A stretch of 64,000 nucleotides of DNA from Bartonella sp. AR 15-3 (GCF_002022445.1 NZ_MUYE01000001.1:1495501-1559500), one strand, 5' to 3'. Counted from the stretch's first letter, positions 10,124 to 20,351 are shown. Program-made: numbers and translations. The notes: generated from the letters alone by a model not told the origin.

Positions 10124-12610
10124 TTATAAGACTCCTGTGTCTTTTTGATTAGGGAAAAAGCACCGAACTGTTGTCCCTTTGCCCATACCAGTAAAAATTT
10201 CAACGCGTCCATTATGCAGTTCAACAAAGCTTTTAACAAGAGAAAGACCGAGACCTGCTCCTGCACGTCCACCATGATGGGAATGAGAAGTAAAACGTTT
10301 GAAAATCCGATCAAGAATATCGGTTGGAATATCAGATCCTTCATTATGAACACTAAAGACTATATAATTATCTTGTGTATCTGCACAAAATTCAATTGTG
10401 CTTTTTTCCGTTGCAAAATTGATAGCATTACTCAGAACATTCACGAAAATCTGATGTAAACGTGTTGCATCTGCAGACATAAATTTCAAGGAAGGAGAAA
10501 TGTTTTGTAAAAGTGTGATGTGACGTCCATGGAGACGTTCCTCTACTCGTGCGACTGCTTGTGCCATCGCTTCAGCAATTTGAACTGGTTTTATATCTAA
10601 TATCATAATACCCGCATCAAGAGTTGCTAAGTCAAGAATATCATTAACAATATTCAAAAGAACGCCTGATTCTGAATGAATATAACCGAGATATTCTTTT
10701 TGACGCTCATTGGTAGAGCCAAAAATTTGATCGCGTAAAATATCAGAAAATCCGATAATATTAGTAAGAGGCGTGCGTAATTCATAAGAAACATGCTGAA
10801 CAAATTCGTTGCGTAGACGATCAGCTTTTTCTAGGGCTTCATTCTTTTCTTGTAAGGCTCGTGCGATATGGATAGTGTCAGTGACATTAGCAAATGTGAG
10901 CATTGTTTGTCCATTAGATAAAGGTGTAAGTGTATAATCAATTATTATTCCACTTTTTAAATCTATGCGGCCTGAATAGATATCACGTTTTTCAGCAAAA
11001 CCAGTAATGAATTGTGTAAATTGTTTCCATTCTTCTCCTATTGTTAAAGCAGAACAGTGGTTTTCTAATTCGGTAATATGTGTTCCTTCTACAGGTAAAT
11101 TATGAGGGAGTGACCACAATTTCGATAAAGATGGGTTTGATAAACGCAGACGCCCATCAGTACCGAAAACCACAACTCCTTCAGATAGTTTGTCAAGTGT
11201 TTCACCTTGTATTTTAATGAGTGTATTATAACGTCGCTCAAGATCAATTTTTTCTGTAAGATTTTCATAAAGCCAGGTAATACCTCCTTGAGGATGAGGA
11301 CTAGAAATGACACGTACTGTACGTCCATCAGGAAGATTCCAAATTTGTTGATTCGATTCTGTTTGTCGATAAGCTTTAAAAAGTTCTTCTTTCCATGCAC
11401 GCCAATCAGGATATTCACCAATAAAACCTTTCTCACGCAAATGCTCGAGAAGCAATGAATGACTTGGTTCATTTTCTAGAAAAGAAATTTCCAATGGCCA
11501 TAAAATTTTAAAAGCATGATTGCAGAATTTTAATTTTTGGTTGGCATCAAAAATTGCTACAGCCGTTGAAATTTGGTCAAGTGTTTCACAATGACTTTGA
11601 AGAATTCGTTCCATTTCTTTGACAAGATTTTCATACGCACTATCATCACGCGCAAAGGCTGCCATTCCTTCTTTTGTTGTAATACGTGTGAGATGAAAAT
11701 GATGTCGTTCTCCTTTAACCACTGTATAAACATGCTTTTGAAAAATTGTTTCTGTTTCATCTGTTGTGCATTGTGTTGTTTCATCAAAAAGATCAACAGT
11801 GTTATTCTTTTCTTGAAAATTTGTCATTTCCCGAAAAGCGCGGTTGGTGAAACAAATTTTTCCTTCACAATCTCGAATCCATACTGGTTCTTGAATATGC
11901 TCAAGAAGATTATGCTGTATTTTCAACTCCGTGAGAATTTGGGTTACTTCTTTCTGTAATCGGATATTTTCACTCTGCTGTACTGAAATATCTTGAAATC
12001 GCACAATGGCTGCTGTTCCAGCAATAATTCCTGTAACTTGCAAGAGTATTTTAGTTGTAGTAGTGACAGAAAATTCAAAAGAGCAACCGTTATAACGTAG
12101 TTCAATGAGTGCTTGATCAAGTTGCTGCAAAGAGCTTTTTTCAAGCCATTTATCAAAATACTGAAAATCTTTTTTATAAATACCTGCTTTTTGTAATGTA
12201 GGAATATTACCAACTGTATAAGGTAAGGCTGTTGGATTGTCCCAAATAAAGAGGCATTGTCCTGTTTTTTCAAGAAGCCATTCATACTGTTCAAGCTTTT
12301 CAGAAAGATGAGCCTGAATCATTGTCCAAGATTTCCATAAAGCTCTTTTTGTATTTATAATAATTGTTACACATATAAGAAGTGATGAGCAAGCAATACT
12401 TCCAAAGATTACTATGATAAGCCACGGTTCATTTGGCCGAGCGAAAAAAGAAAATAAATGAAATACTGAGATTTGAGTGGCAGCATGTGCTAGAAATAAA
12501 AGAAATAAGAGACACAAAACGCCAACACAAATTCGAGTAATTTTTTGTAGTTTTTTTTTGAATGTATAGTCATCAAAGCTATGCATAATGCGTCTTTTTT
12601 TCTTTTGCAC
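10124..12610 (-). CDS. divL: DivL-type PAS sensor pseudo-histidine kinase with Tyr at the H-box
   Basis: 828 residues. Two membrane segments lie near the N-terminus (about 27-55 and 65-87), followed by several PAS-like regions (about 95-580) and a HisKA/HATPase pair. The H-box reads 'QHVSYELRTPLTN': residue 609, normally the phospho-acceptor His, is Tyr (codon at 10784-10786, TAT on the minus strand). This substitution is the hallmark of DivL, which in Caulobacter acts with DivK to control CckA and thus CtrA. The ATPase N-box 'NVLSNAINFATE' and G-box 'RAGAGLGLSLVKSF' are intact. The listed start is GTG; ATG at 12586 (MHSFDDY) is equally possible because neither has a strong ribosome binding site. 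It lies between ahcY and tsaE, probably in one transcription unit. Confidence 0.87.
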   Translation of the reverse strand: MQKKKRRIMHSFDDYTFKKKLQKITRICVGVLCLLFLLFLAHAATQISVFHLFSFFARPNEPWLIIVIFGSIACSSLLICVTIIINTKRALWKSWTMIQAHLSEKLEQYEWLLEKTGQCLFIWDNPTALPYTVGNIPTLQKAGIYKKDFQYFDKWLEKSSLQQLDQALIELRYNGCSFEFSVTTTTKILLQVTGIIAGTAAIVRFQDISVQQSENIRLQKEVTQILTELKIQHNLLEHIQEPVWIRDCEGKICFTNRAFREMTNFQEKNNTVDLFDETTQCTTDETETIFQKHVYTVVKGERHHFHLTRITTKEGMAAFARDDSAYENLVKEMERILQSHCETLDQISTAVAIFDANQKLKFCNHAFKILWPLEISFLENEPSHSLLLEHLREKGFIGEYPDWRAWKEELFKAYRQTESNQQIWNLPDGRTVRVISSPHPQGGITWLYENLTEKIDLERRYNTLIKIQGETLDKLSEGVVVFGTDGRLRLSNPSLSKLWSLPHNLPVEGTHITELENHCSALTIGEEWKQFTQFITGFAEKRDIYSGRIDLKSGIIIDYTLTPLSNGQTMLTFANVTDTIHIARALQEKNEALEKADRLRNEFVQHVSYELRTPLTNIIGFSDILRDQIFGSTNERQKEYLGYIHSESGVLLNIVNDILDLATLDAGIMILDIKPVQIAEAMAQAVARVEERLHGRHITLLQNISPSLKFMSADATRLHQIFVNVLSNAINFATEKSTIEFCADTQDNYIVFSVHNEGSDIPTDILDRIFKRFTSHSHHGGRAGAGLGLSLVKSFVELHNGRVEIFTGMGKGTTVRCFFPNQKDTGVL

Positions 12611-12622
12611 TAAGACAATATC

Positions 12623-14020
12623 CTAATAACGATAATGTTCTGGCTTATACGGTCCCTGTAGGGGAACCCCAATATAGGCTGCTTGTTCTTCTGATAAAAC
12701 GCTTAATTTTATTTTTAGCCGATCAAGATGAAGACGTGCAACTTTTTCATCAAGATGTTTAGGCAAACATGTTACTTCATTTTTATAGTTTTTTGCATTG
12801 GTAAATAGTTCAATTTGCGCTAATACTTGGTTAGTAAATGAAGCGGACATAATAAAAGAAGGGTGGCCTGTGGCATTACCAAGATTTAATAAACGTCCTT
12901 CAGATAATAGAATTATGCGTTTACCATCAGGAAATGTAATCATATCAACTTGTGGTTTAATATTTGTCCATGGTAGATTTTTAAGAGCTGATACTTGTAT
13001 TTCATTGTCAAAGTGACCAATATTTCCTAGAATACACATATCTTTAACTTGTCGCATATGTTCTAAGCGGACAACATCTTTGTTTCCAGTAGTTGTTATA
13101 ATAATATCGGCGCTAGAAGCTGCGTCTTCCAAAGTAACAACTTCATAACCATCCATAGCGGCTTGAAGAGCGCAAATTGGATCAATTTCTGTTATTTTTA
13201 CACGTGCTCCAGCACCTGAAAGAGAAGCTGCTGACCCTTTGCCGACGTCACCGTAACCACAGATAATGGCTATTTTACCTGCTATCATCACATCTGTTCC
13301 ACGCCTGATACCATCGACTAATGATTCTTTACATCCGTATTTATTATCAAATTTTGATTTTGTAACGCTGTCATTGACATTAATAGCAGGGAAAAGCAAA
13401 AGCCCTTTTTTCTGTAATTGATAAAGACGGTGTACTCCCGTTGTAGTTTCTTCGCTTACACCTTTGATTGCTGCACACTGACGCGTAAAAAATCCTGGTG
13501 TGGTAGCTATACGTTTTTGAATTTGTTTGAAAAATAATTCTTCCTCTTCTGTTTTAGGATTGGATAGGATGTTTTTATTTTCCTCTGCACAGCTACCTAT
13601 TAAAATATAGTTGGTGGCATCGCCTCCATCATCTAATATAAGATTAGAAAGTTTACCATCAGGCCATTGAAAGATTGCATCAATATAGGTCCAATATTCT
13701 TCAAGTGTTTCCCCCTTGGCTGCGAAGACGGCGATCCCCATCGCTGCAATAGCTGCTGCTGCATGATCTTGTGTAGAAAAAATATTACTAGAGCTCCACC
13801 GTATATCGGCACCAATTGCTTTTAATGTTTCAATCAAAACGCCTGTTTGAATGGTCATATGTAATGAACCGGAAATACGCGCTCCACGTAAAGGTTGGCT
13901 GGAAGAAAATTCTTTACGGCAAGCCATTAAACCAGGCATTTCCGTTTCTGCAATATCAAGTTCTTTACGACCATAAGCAGCAAGTGCGATATCTTTGATA
14001 ACATAATCTTGAGCAGTCAT
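12623..14020 (-). CDS. ahcY: Adenosylhomocysteinase (S-adenosyl-L-homocysteine hydrolase)
   Basis: 465 residues, standard length. This NAD-dependent cytosolic enzyme splits S-adenosylhomocysteine to adenosine and homocysteine and so keeps SAM-dependent methylation running. The NAD-binding loop '[14 protein letters not shown]' (about 255), the substrate region '[14 protein letters not shown]', 'TGVHRLYQL', '[13 protein letters not shown]' and the C-terminal '[10 protein letters not shown]' are all present. It is the first gene of the minus-strand run into divL, with a 12-base gap. Confidence 0.97.
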   Translation of the reverse strand: MTAQDYVIKDIALAAYGRKELDIAETEMPGLMACRKEFSSSQPLRGARISGSLHMTIQTGVLIETLKAIGADIRWSSSNIFSTQDHAAAAIAAMGIAVFAAKGETLEEYWTYIDAIFQWPDGKLSNLILDDGGDATNYILIGSCAEENKNILSNPKTEEEELFFKQIQKRIATTPGFFTRQCAAIKGVSEETTTGVHRLYQLQKKGLLLFPAINVNDSVTKSKFDNKYGCKESLVDGIRRGTDVMIAGKIAIICGYGDVGKGSAASLSGAGARVKITEIDPICALQAAMDGYEVVTLEDAASSADIIITTTGNKDVVRLEHMRQVKDMCILGNIGHFDNEIQVSALKNLPWTNIKPQVDMITFPDGKRIILLSEGRLLNLGNATGHPSFIMSASFTNQVLAQIELFTNAKNYKNEVTCLPKHLDEKVARLHLDRLKIKLSVLSEEQAAYIGVPLQGPYKPEHYRY

Positions 14021-14317
14021 TTTTTTCTTTCAAAATTATTTTTCCGAAACGGTAGGAGAAATTAAAAAGAAATGCAAGCGAATACAAATATTTGTCTATA
14101 TGAAAAAACCTTTTTAAACGTACATAAGTTTGCGCAACAAATATGTATTAACGTTTTAAATAGTGATGTGAGAAGCTGAGTAGAAAATTTTAAAGTTTTT
14201 TAGATACAAGCAAAACTCTTATAAAATTTTATTTTGAGTAAAATGTAAAACTTACAGATATTTCTAAACTTTTTCTTTTTTATAGGAAAGTGAATTAGGT
14301 TATAAAAGCGAAATACA
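14021..14317. other. Spacer upstream of ahcY
   Basis: About 300 AT-rich bases between ahcY and the NDUFA9-like gene. No gene seen. It must contain the ahcY promoter; I could not assign -35/-10 boxes with confidence. Confidence 0.5.
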
Positions 14318-15334
14318 TTAAATTGATAAATTATGAGAAAACTGTCCTTGCGGACGGAATCGCCACAGATAACTTGGCAAGATAGCAGTTATTGATTTAG
14401 GAGTAATTCCTACTCCTTCTAAAGTATATCCATTATCTTTAGCTTCTTGGGAAACAATATGGTCCTTCTGTAAAAAACGTATTTGATTAGCTGTTATGAG
14501 TGTTGGAAAAAAGGGTAATTTGCCAAGAGCTCCGAAGAAACCTCCGATAAAAAATCCAATAGCAAGAGGTACAGGAAATGTTCTTTTTTTGCGGTGAATA
14601 ACTTTTAATATCTCTTCAAGAGTATTTTCGAATGTAAGAACTTTGGGTCCACCAAGGTCATAATTTTTTCCTAAGATAACACGTTTTTCTAAAGCATATA
14701 CAACGAATTTAGCAATATCACCAACATAAACAGGTTGCAATTTATTTTGTCCACCACCAAAAAGTGGCATGATTGGCATAAAACGAGATAAATTTGCTAA
14801 AAAATTAAAAAAATAATCTTCTGGTCCGAAAATAACAGATGAACGCATAATAACTGCTTGAGAATGCGTATTGCGAACGATTTGTTCGCTTATAGCTTTA
14901 GTACGTGCATAAGAAAATGAGGCATTTTCATCAGTAATAAGTGTTGACATATAGATGAGAGGAATTCCAGCTTTAGCTGTTAACTCAGAAACATTTTTCG
15001 TACCATCAACCTGTATATTTTGAAAATTTGGCTTGTTTGTTTGGGCTAAGCTTCCAGGAAGAAAAACTGCACCATCTGCTCCGAATAATGCATGTTTAAC
15101 TGAAGCATAATTCCTGACATCAGTTTTAAGCATTTGTGTTTGTCCTACTTCGCCTATTTGTAACATATAATAAGCTTTTTGTGGACAACGCACAGCAATA
15201 CGCACCCGATAACCTCTCTTAGTTAAGGTTTCCACAACATGTCGTCCTACAAAACCGGATCCACCAAAAACAGTAATAAGTTTAGGATTTTGATAAAGAG
15301 CGTAATCAAGTTTCATGATCAAAAATTCTATCAT
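14318..15334 (-). CDS. NDUFA9-like NAD(P)-binding protein (atypical short-chain dehydrogenase)
   Basis: 338 residues. The N-terminal dinucleotide-binding motif 'ITVFGGSGFVGRHVVETL' and an extended-SDR layout with 'YMSTLITDENASFSYARTKAISEQ' (the YxxxK-like position is 'YARTK') fit the complex I NDUFA9 subunit family found in alphaproteobacteria. In mitochondria NDUFA9 is a supernumerary complex I subunit; the role of bacterial homologues is less certain. A second ATG at 15316 (MKLDYAL) may be the real start; neither has an obvious ribosome binding site. It follows folC by 24 bases on the same strand. Confidence 0.82.
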   Translation of the reverse strand: MIEFLIMKLDYALYQNPKLITVFGGSGFVGRHVVETLTKRGYRVRIAVRCPQKAYYMLQIGEVGQTQMLKTDVRNYASVKHALFGADGAVFLPGSLAQTNKPNFQNIQVDGTKNVSELTAKAGIPLIYMSTLITDENASFSYARTKAISEQIVRNTHSQAVIMRSSVIFGPEDYFFNFLANLSRFMPIMPLFGGGQNKLQPVYVGDIAKFVVYALEKRVILGKNYDLGGPKVLTFENTLEEILKVIHRKKRTFPVPLAIGFFIGGFFGALGKLPFFPTLITANQIRFLQKDHIVSQEAKDNGYTLEGVGITPKSITAILPSYLWRFRPQGQFSHNLSI

Positions 15335-15358
15335 TAAAATGCTAAAAACACCTGATTG

Positions 15359-16678
15359 CTAACATGGCGGCGTTTGATTGTCACGCAAAATCTCGCCTGC
15401 AAGGTACAGAGAACCACCAATTAGGACAATTGCTTCTTTGTATTCTGAACTAATTTTGTGAAATGCAGCTTGTAGATTAGCCTGTGGATTGGCGATAAGC
15501 CCTGCTTTTTGAGCTAATTCTGCTAAAATTTTAGGACAAATGCCTGCATTACTGGAAGTTAAAGGAACTGTATATACTTTCTTAACGAGATTGACTAAAG
15601 GGCGAAAATAACCAATGTTGTCTTTAGTATTAAGCATACCAGCAATCATCACAATAGGATAATTTGATTTTTTTTTCCATTGGGTTAATATTTTTGCAAT
15701 GGCTTTTCCAGCGGCAGGGTTATGACCTCCATCTAACCATAAATCAAAATCAGGAGGAAGTTGATCGACTAATTTTCCGTAAGTAAGATGCTGCATTCGT
15801 GCTGGCCAATAAATATTTTGCAAAGCGTTGCTTATGGCTTGTTCTGAAAGTTGAAAACCTGCTTGGTAAATTGCCTCGATAGCAGCACCAGCATTGGCAA
15901 TTTGATGAGCACCAATAAGCTTAGGGAGCGGAAGATTCATTAGACCTTGATTATTTTGAAATATCATATACCCGTATTCTTCATAGCTTTGATAATCTTG
16001 GTCAAAAAGATGATAAGGTGCTTTATTTTTGACAGCGAGAGAACTGAGAAAAGAATAAGTTATATCATGATCTTGCTTACCAATAACTACGGGAACTTCT
16101 GATTTAATGATTCCTCCTTTTTGAAAGGCAATTTGTTCAATTGTGTTACCAAGAAAAGATTCATGATCATAATCAATAGGCATGATAAGTGATACAGCTG
16201 GCTTGTTAATGACATTCGTAGCATCAAAACGTCCTCCTAATCCAACTTCTAAAATAATAACATCAGCTGGGTATGTGCTAAATAGCATAAAGGCAGCAGC
16301 CGTAAAAACTTCAAAAATAGTGATAGGTTTGTTGTAATTTATTTCTATAATTTGATGAATTGTTTTGATTAATAGGCTATCTGTGACAAATTGACTCTCT
16401 CCTTTGTAATTTAGTCGAAAACGCTCATTCCAATTAACTAAGTGAGGAGAACTATATACATGAACACGATAGCCTGCACTTTCTAAGAGAGCACGACAAA
16501 TAGCTGAAGCAGATCCTTTACCATTTGTTCCAGCAATATGAATAACAGGAGCAAGATTTAAATGTGGGTTATCAAGACATTTTAAAAGACGTAAAATACG
16601 GTCTAAAGAAAGATCACACTTTTGCGGATAGATTTTTAGTAGATCGTCTATCACTTGTTGCATGCAGCTTTTTTTCAT
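15359..16678 (-). CDS. folC: Bifunctional folylpolyglutamate synthase / dihydrofolate synthase
   Basis: 439 residues. FolC joins dihydropteroate with glutamate and then extends the polyglutamate tail of folates. The Mur-ligase-type P-loop 'IAGTNGKGSASA' (about 48-59), 'VSLIMPIDYDHESFLG', 'QKGGIIK' and 'DGGHNPAAGKAIA' are all present. It starts 18 bases after the accD stop; accD-folC is a conserved alphaproteobacterial pair. The trp genes that usually precede accD in Rhizobiales are not here. Confidence 0.95.
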   Translation of the reverse strand: MKKSCMQQVIDDLLKIYPQKCDLSLDRILRLLKCLDNPHLNLAPVIHIAGTNGKGSASAICRALLESAGYRVHVYSSPHLVNWNERFRLNYKGESQFVTDSLLIKTIHQIIEINYNKPITIFEVFTAAAFMLFSTYPADVIILEVGLGGRFDATNVINKPAVSLIMPIDYDHESFLGNTIEQIAFQKGGIIKSEVPVVIGKQDHDITYSFLSSLAVKNKAPYHLFDQDYQSYEEYGYMIFQNNQGLMNLPLPKLIGAHQIANAGAAIEAIYQAGFQLSEQAISNALQNIYWPARMQHLTYGKLVDQLPPDFDLWLDGGHNPAAGKAIAKILTQWKKKSNYPIVMIAGMLNTKDNIGYFRPLVNLVKKVYTVPLTSSNAGICPKILAELAQKAGLIANPQANLQAAFHKISSEYKEAIVLIGGSLYLAGEILRDNQTPPC

Positions 16679-16696
16679 AATTTGATAGACTTGTTT

Positions 16697-17602
16697 TTAG
16701 AAGGCACTTTTTGCAGATTTAATTGGCGATGGATTAGAAGATTTAGGAATTGCAGGACTTTTTGTCATTAAGCGTAAAAGTCGTGCAATAGTAGCTTTCA
16801 TTTGCAAACGAGAGACAACCATATCAATCATACCGTGTTCAAAAAGATATTCACTACTTTGGAAACCTTCGGGCAAAGTTTCACGAATTGTTTGTTGAAT
16901 GACACGTGGTCCTGCAAAGCCAATCATAGCACCAGGTTCAGCAATATGGACATCGCCTAGCATAGCATAAGAAGCAGTAACACCACCAGTGGTCGGATTG
17001 GTAAGAACCACAATATAAGGTATTTTTTCTTCTTTTATCATTTCAATTGCCACCGTTGTACGCGGCATTTGCATCAATGATAATGTTCCTTCTTGCATTC
17101 TTGCTCCACCTGAAGCTGCAAAAAGAACTAAAGGGCATTTTTCTTTAATGGCAGTATGAAAAGCTTTTATGATCGCTTCTCCTGCAGCCATGCCAAGTGA
17201 TCCACCCATAAAAGCGAAATCTTGAACAGTAGCAATAATTGGTAAACCTTCAATAGTTCCTCGTGCATTTAAAATATTATCTTCAACACCAAGCTTAGAA
17301 CGATAATCTTTTAATCGGTCAATATAACGTTTTTCATCGCGAAATTTTAATGGATCTATGACAACTTTCGGATTTTCAATTAGTGTGTAATTTCCATCAT
17401 CAAAGAAATGCATAAGGCGATTTTTGGCACTAATACGCATATGATAGCCAGAGTTAGGAATCACATATTGATTAGCTTCCAGATCTTTATGGAAGACCAT
17501 TTGACCATTAGTGGGGTCTTTGATCCATAGATTATCTGGAATTTCACGATGCCCTAATATGGAATTGATTTTAGGACGAACATAATTTGTAATCCAGTTC
17601 AT
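16697..17602 (-). CDS. accD: Acetyl-CoA carboxylase carboxyltransferase subunit beta
   Basis: The start is set at 17602 because [14 protein letters not shown] is the family N-terminus and GAGGTG lies 7 bases upstream; a longer open frame to 17698 is unlikely to be translated. 301 residues. AccD forms the carboxyltransferase with AccA and transfers CO2 from carboxybiotin to acetyl-CoA, giving malonyl-CoA for lipid synthesis. Catalytic-core motifs: '[19 protein letters not shown]', '[18 protein letters not shown]', '[13 protein letters not shown]'. Oddity: the N-terminal zinc-ribbon region reads '[18 protein letters not shown]' then '[14 protein letters not shown]', with none of the four Cys of the Escherichia coli protein. 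Related Rhizobiales already lack most of them. Confidence 0.95.
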   Translation of the reverse strand: MNWITNYVRPKINSILGHREIPDNLWIKDPTNGQMVFHKDLEANQYVIPNSGYHMRISAKNRLMHFFDDGNYTLIENPKVVIDPLKFRDEKRYIDRLKDYRSKLGVEDNILNARGTIEGLPIIATVQDFAFMGGSLGMAAGEAIIKAFHTAIKEKCPLVLFAASGGARMQEGTLSLMQMPRTTVAIEMIKEEKIPYIVVLTNPTTGGVTASYAMLGDVHIAEPGAMIGFAGPRVIQQTIRETLPEGFQSSEYLFEHGMIDMVVSRLQMKATIARLLRLMTKSPAIPKSSNPSPIKSAKSAF

Positions 17603-17698
17603 CTTTGTCACCTCTCTATGAAATATTATATACTCTATGTGTGGGTTGAGGGAATGTAGGACCGAATGATTAAACTTATCTTTGCTCCAAACAGACAA

Positions 17699-18027
17699 TA
17701 AACTGCTTCATTTAATGCGATGATAATAGCTCAAATAAAAATGTTTTCTATAATTAAGATAATTTATTTTGTTAGTTTTTTATTTTAGTGTCAAATTACA
17801 TTGCGGTGCTATTATGTGAGTAATTGGCAATAATAACTTTATTGTAAGGGATTTTTGAGAAAATATAATTAGAAAACAGATGTGATCTTTTATCCTAACA
17901 TTGATTATTTCAATAATTTTAAGATGGCATATTCTAAATTTGAGTGCATGTTTTTTATATTATAAAAATGTATTAAGTTGTGTTAGTTTTATATAAGTAT
18001 ATTCTTATTTTAATTGATCAAATGCTA
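17699..18027. other. AT-rich spacer upstream of accD
   Basis: About 330 bases with no supportable gene, tRNA or repeat. Contains the probable accD promoter region. Confidence 0.5.
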
Positions 18028-18750
18028 TTATTTCAGTCTGACGGATGTAGAGACTGGTGTGGAAGAAAGTATTTTATGTAAATGCGTCATAAAGGCAGCT
18101 GCAAAAAGCGGCGTGACTAAATTAAGGATAGGAATAGAAACAAAAAACGCTATCAATAAGCCTGCACAAAAAACAGTGGTATGGTGGGTATGTAAAAAAG
18201 CATGAGCTTCTTGTTTAGATCGAAAACGATAAGCAGCAAATACGAAATATTCATGGCCAAAGAGATATCCATTAATTATATAAAAGGCAATTAAATTAAT
18301 ATTCGGTATAAAAAACAAGAAAAAAGCAATTCCATTTCCGAAAAGGCTTAAAATAAGAAATTTAAAAGCAAAAATAAAAGAATATCCACATGACATAGCT
18401 TGTCCAGTAGACTCATTGGGATAATCCTCTTTTTCAATAATTGCAGCGGCGTTATCAATAAAAAAACTGCCAATCATTGCTGCGATTGGAGCAATAAAAA
18501 AGGCTATCAATAAAGACAAACCAAGGTTAAAAATAATAAGTATGCTTAACTCTATCCAGTTTTCCCAATTAGTTAATCCAGAAGAAAAATGAGCAATCCA
18601 AAGCCAAAAGTAGGACATAAACAACTGGTATGTACATAACCATATAATAACAAGGATGATAAAAGTGAGCCCTAATACTTTCCATATCATTGAGCGATAT
18701 TGCTGAGTGAAAAGACGTTGTAGAGCATAATAAGCAGCTGTAAAAATCAT
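18028..18750 (-). CDS. EI24/CysZ-like multi-pass inner-membrane protein
   Basis: 240 residues from the ATG at 18750; an upstream TTG at 18756 is less likely. The sequence has about four to six hydrophobic segments ('VLGLTFIILVIIWLCTYQLF', 'LSILIIFNLGLSLLIAFFIA', 'FAFKFLILSLFGNGIAFFLF', 'GLLIAFFVSIPILNLVTPLF') and the family-typical 'NGYLFGHEYFVFAAYRFRS' region. The EI24 family includes CysZ, a sulfate-uptake protein, but many alphaproteobacterial members have no tested substrate, so sulfate transport is an inference. It appears monocistronic. Confidence 0.75.
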   Translation of the reverse strand: MIFTAAYYALQRLFTQQYRSMIWKVLGLTFIILVIIWLCTYQLFMSYFWLWIAHFSSGLTNWENWIELSILIIFNLGLSLLIAFFIAPIAAMIGSFFIDNAAAIIEKEDYPNESTGQAMSCGYSFIFAFKFLILSLFGNGIAFFLFFIPNINLIAFYIINGYLFGHEYFVFAAYRFRSKQEAHAFLHTHHTTVFCAGLLIAFFVSIPILNLVTPLFAAAFMTHLHKILSSTPVSTSVRLK

Positions 18751-18881
18751 GAGCAATAAGTAAGAGATGAAGAATAAAAAACAAGAGATAGAGTGAAAAG
18801 TATTTTATATATGATATTTATTGCGTAAATTATATCTTTAGGATCAATTATTTTCATTTAGAATAAGATTTTATCTGTTAT

Positions 18882-20279
18882 TCATGAAATGAGAGTAAGA
18901 GAAGAAAAAAATGATACAATAACACTTGCTAATTTCTCAGCTATTTTTTGTTTGCTCATATATGGCCAATGTTCGACGTTGTCTTTGCTAACGAAAAAAA
19001 TTTCATTTGTATCAGAACCCATGATGTTTGTACCGTCCGCATGAAGAGAAACGTCATTTGCAAGAATGAAGTTTGCCCCTTTTTGAATACATTTTTTTTG
19101 TGCATTAGCAATGATATCGCATGTCTCAGCAGCGAAGCCAATCACAAGTGGGGGACGATTTGTAGCATGACCGATTGTAGCCAGAATATCAGGATTTTCA
19201 ACCATTTGCAGAGAAAATGGTGTTTTGTTGGATTCCTTTTTTATTTTTTGTAAAGATTGTGTTTGGCTGCGCCAGTCACAAACAGCAGCAACAAAAATAG
19301 CACCATCAGCAGGGAGTGTTTCTTGTACGGCTTGTAACATTTGGCAAGCTGTTTTCACGTGAATAGTTTTTACTCCTTCTGGATCCATAAGATCAACAGG
19401 TCCACAAATAAGCGTCACGGTTGCACCTAAGTTAGCTAAGGCTATTGCAATGGCATGTCCTTGTTTACCTGATGAGCGATTAGCTAAATAACGTACTGGA
19501 TCTATTGGTTCATGAGTAGGCCCGGAAGTTACAGTGAAGTAACGACCAGAAAGTGGTTTTTTTTGTGCACCTAAAAGCGCTTCTGTTGAAGCTACGATGG
19601 TTAGAGGCTCACTCATACGTCCACAACCTCTTTCGTTTTGTTCAGCCATTTCACCCACTTCTGGTCCTACTATGTGAACTCCATCCTCACGCAATTTTGC
19701 AATGTTACGAATAGTTGCTGGATGTGTCCACATAGTTTGATTCATTGCAGGGGCAATCAAAAGTGGACAACGTGCTGCTAAAATGGTGCAATTGGCTAAA
19801 TCATCTGCTATTCCAGTAGCTATTTTTGCAATACGATTCGCAGTGGCTGGAGCTACAATAATTAAATCTGCCTGACGCGCTAATCGGATATGAGCGACGT
19901 CTTGTTCTTCTTCACGTGAAAATAAATCGTTATATACATTACCACCATTGAGAACTTCAGCGGATAGAGGGGTAATAAATTTTTGAGCTGCTCTTGTCAT
20001 AACAATGTTTAAATGAGCTCCACGTTCTCGCAAACGGCGAATCAGATCAAGCGCTTTATATGCGGCAATACTTCCGCCAATAATAAGAAGAATCGATTTT
20101 GATTTTAATGATTGTTGTTCAGTAGCACTTGCTTGTCGTGGTGATATAATAGATGTCTCTGCGAGATTATTTAATAGGTGAAAAATTTCTTCTTCTATAG
20201 AAATATTCTTTTGTGCAGCGCGTATACGTAGAAATTCTTGAATCTCAAGTGATACATTTCGAAGGGTAATATTGGCCAT
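18882..20279 (-). CDS. coaBC: Bifunctional CoaBC with an N-terminal ribbon-helix-helix-like segment
   Basis: 465 residues; ordinary CoaBC is about 400. Residues about 1-42 ('MANITLRNVSLEIQEFLRIR', then 'AAQKNISIEEEIFHLL') look like a FitA/Arc-type ribbon-helix-helix DNA-binding domain. The flavoprotein decarboxylase CoaC follows (from about 60: 'IIGGSIAAYKALDLIRRL', 'DVAHIRLAR' with the catalytic His, 'APAMNQTMW'). The ligase CoaB starts near 240 ('TSGPTHEPIDPVRYLANRSS', 'AAVCDWR', 'KIKKE'). CoaBC joins cysteine to 4'-phosphopantothenate and decarboxylates the product, steps 2 and 3 of CoA synthesis. The GGAG site 7 bases before the ATG at 20279 supports translation of the extra domain. Whether it binds DNA is unknown. 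Confidence 0.92.
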   Translation of the reverse strand: MANITLRNVSLEIQEFLRIRAAQKNISIEEEIFHLLNNLAETSIISPRQASATEQQSLKSKSILLIIGGSIAAYKALDLIRRLRERGAHLNIVMTRAAQKFITPLSAEVLNGGNVYNDLFSREEEQDVAHIRLARQADLIIVAPATANRIAKIATGIADDLANCTILAARCPLLIAPAMNQTMWTHPATIRNIAKLREDGVHIVGPEVGEMAEQNERGCGRMSEPLTIVASTEALLGAQKKPLSGRYFTVTSGPTHEPIDPVRYLANRSSGKQGHAIAIALANLGATVTLICGPVDLMDPEGVKTIHVKTACQMLQAVQETLPADGAIFVAAVCDWRSQTQSLQKIKKESNKTPFSLQMVENPDILATIGHATNRPPLVIGFAAETCDIIANAQKKCIQKGANFILANDVSLHADGTNIMGSDTNEIFFVSKDNVEHWPYMSKQKIAEKLASVIVSFFSSLTLIS

Positions 20280-20351
20280 AATATATCTCCGAGATATTAA
20301 AATGATAGCAATAATTTCATTAATTGTGTTTCCTTTAATATATTGCGTAAG

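Noticed and set aside
11207..11959. Plus-strand open frames rich in Cys/Phe opposite divL
   Set aside because: Shadow frames of a well-supported kinase gene; composition reflects the complementary codons.
17603..17698. Longer N-terminus for AccD
   Set aside because: The extra 32 residues are not part of the family, and a GAGGTG site directly precedes the internal ATG at 17602.
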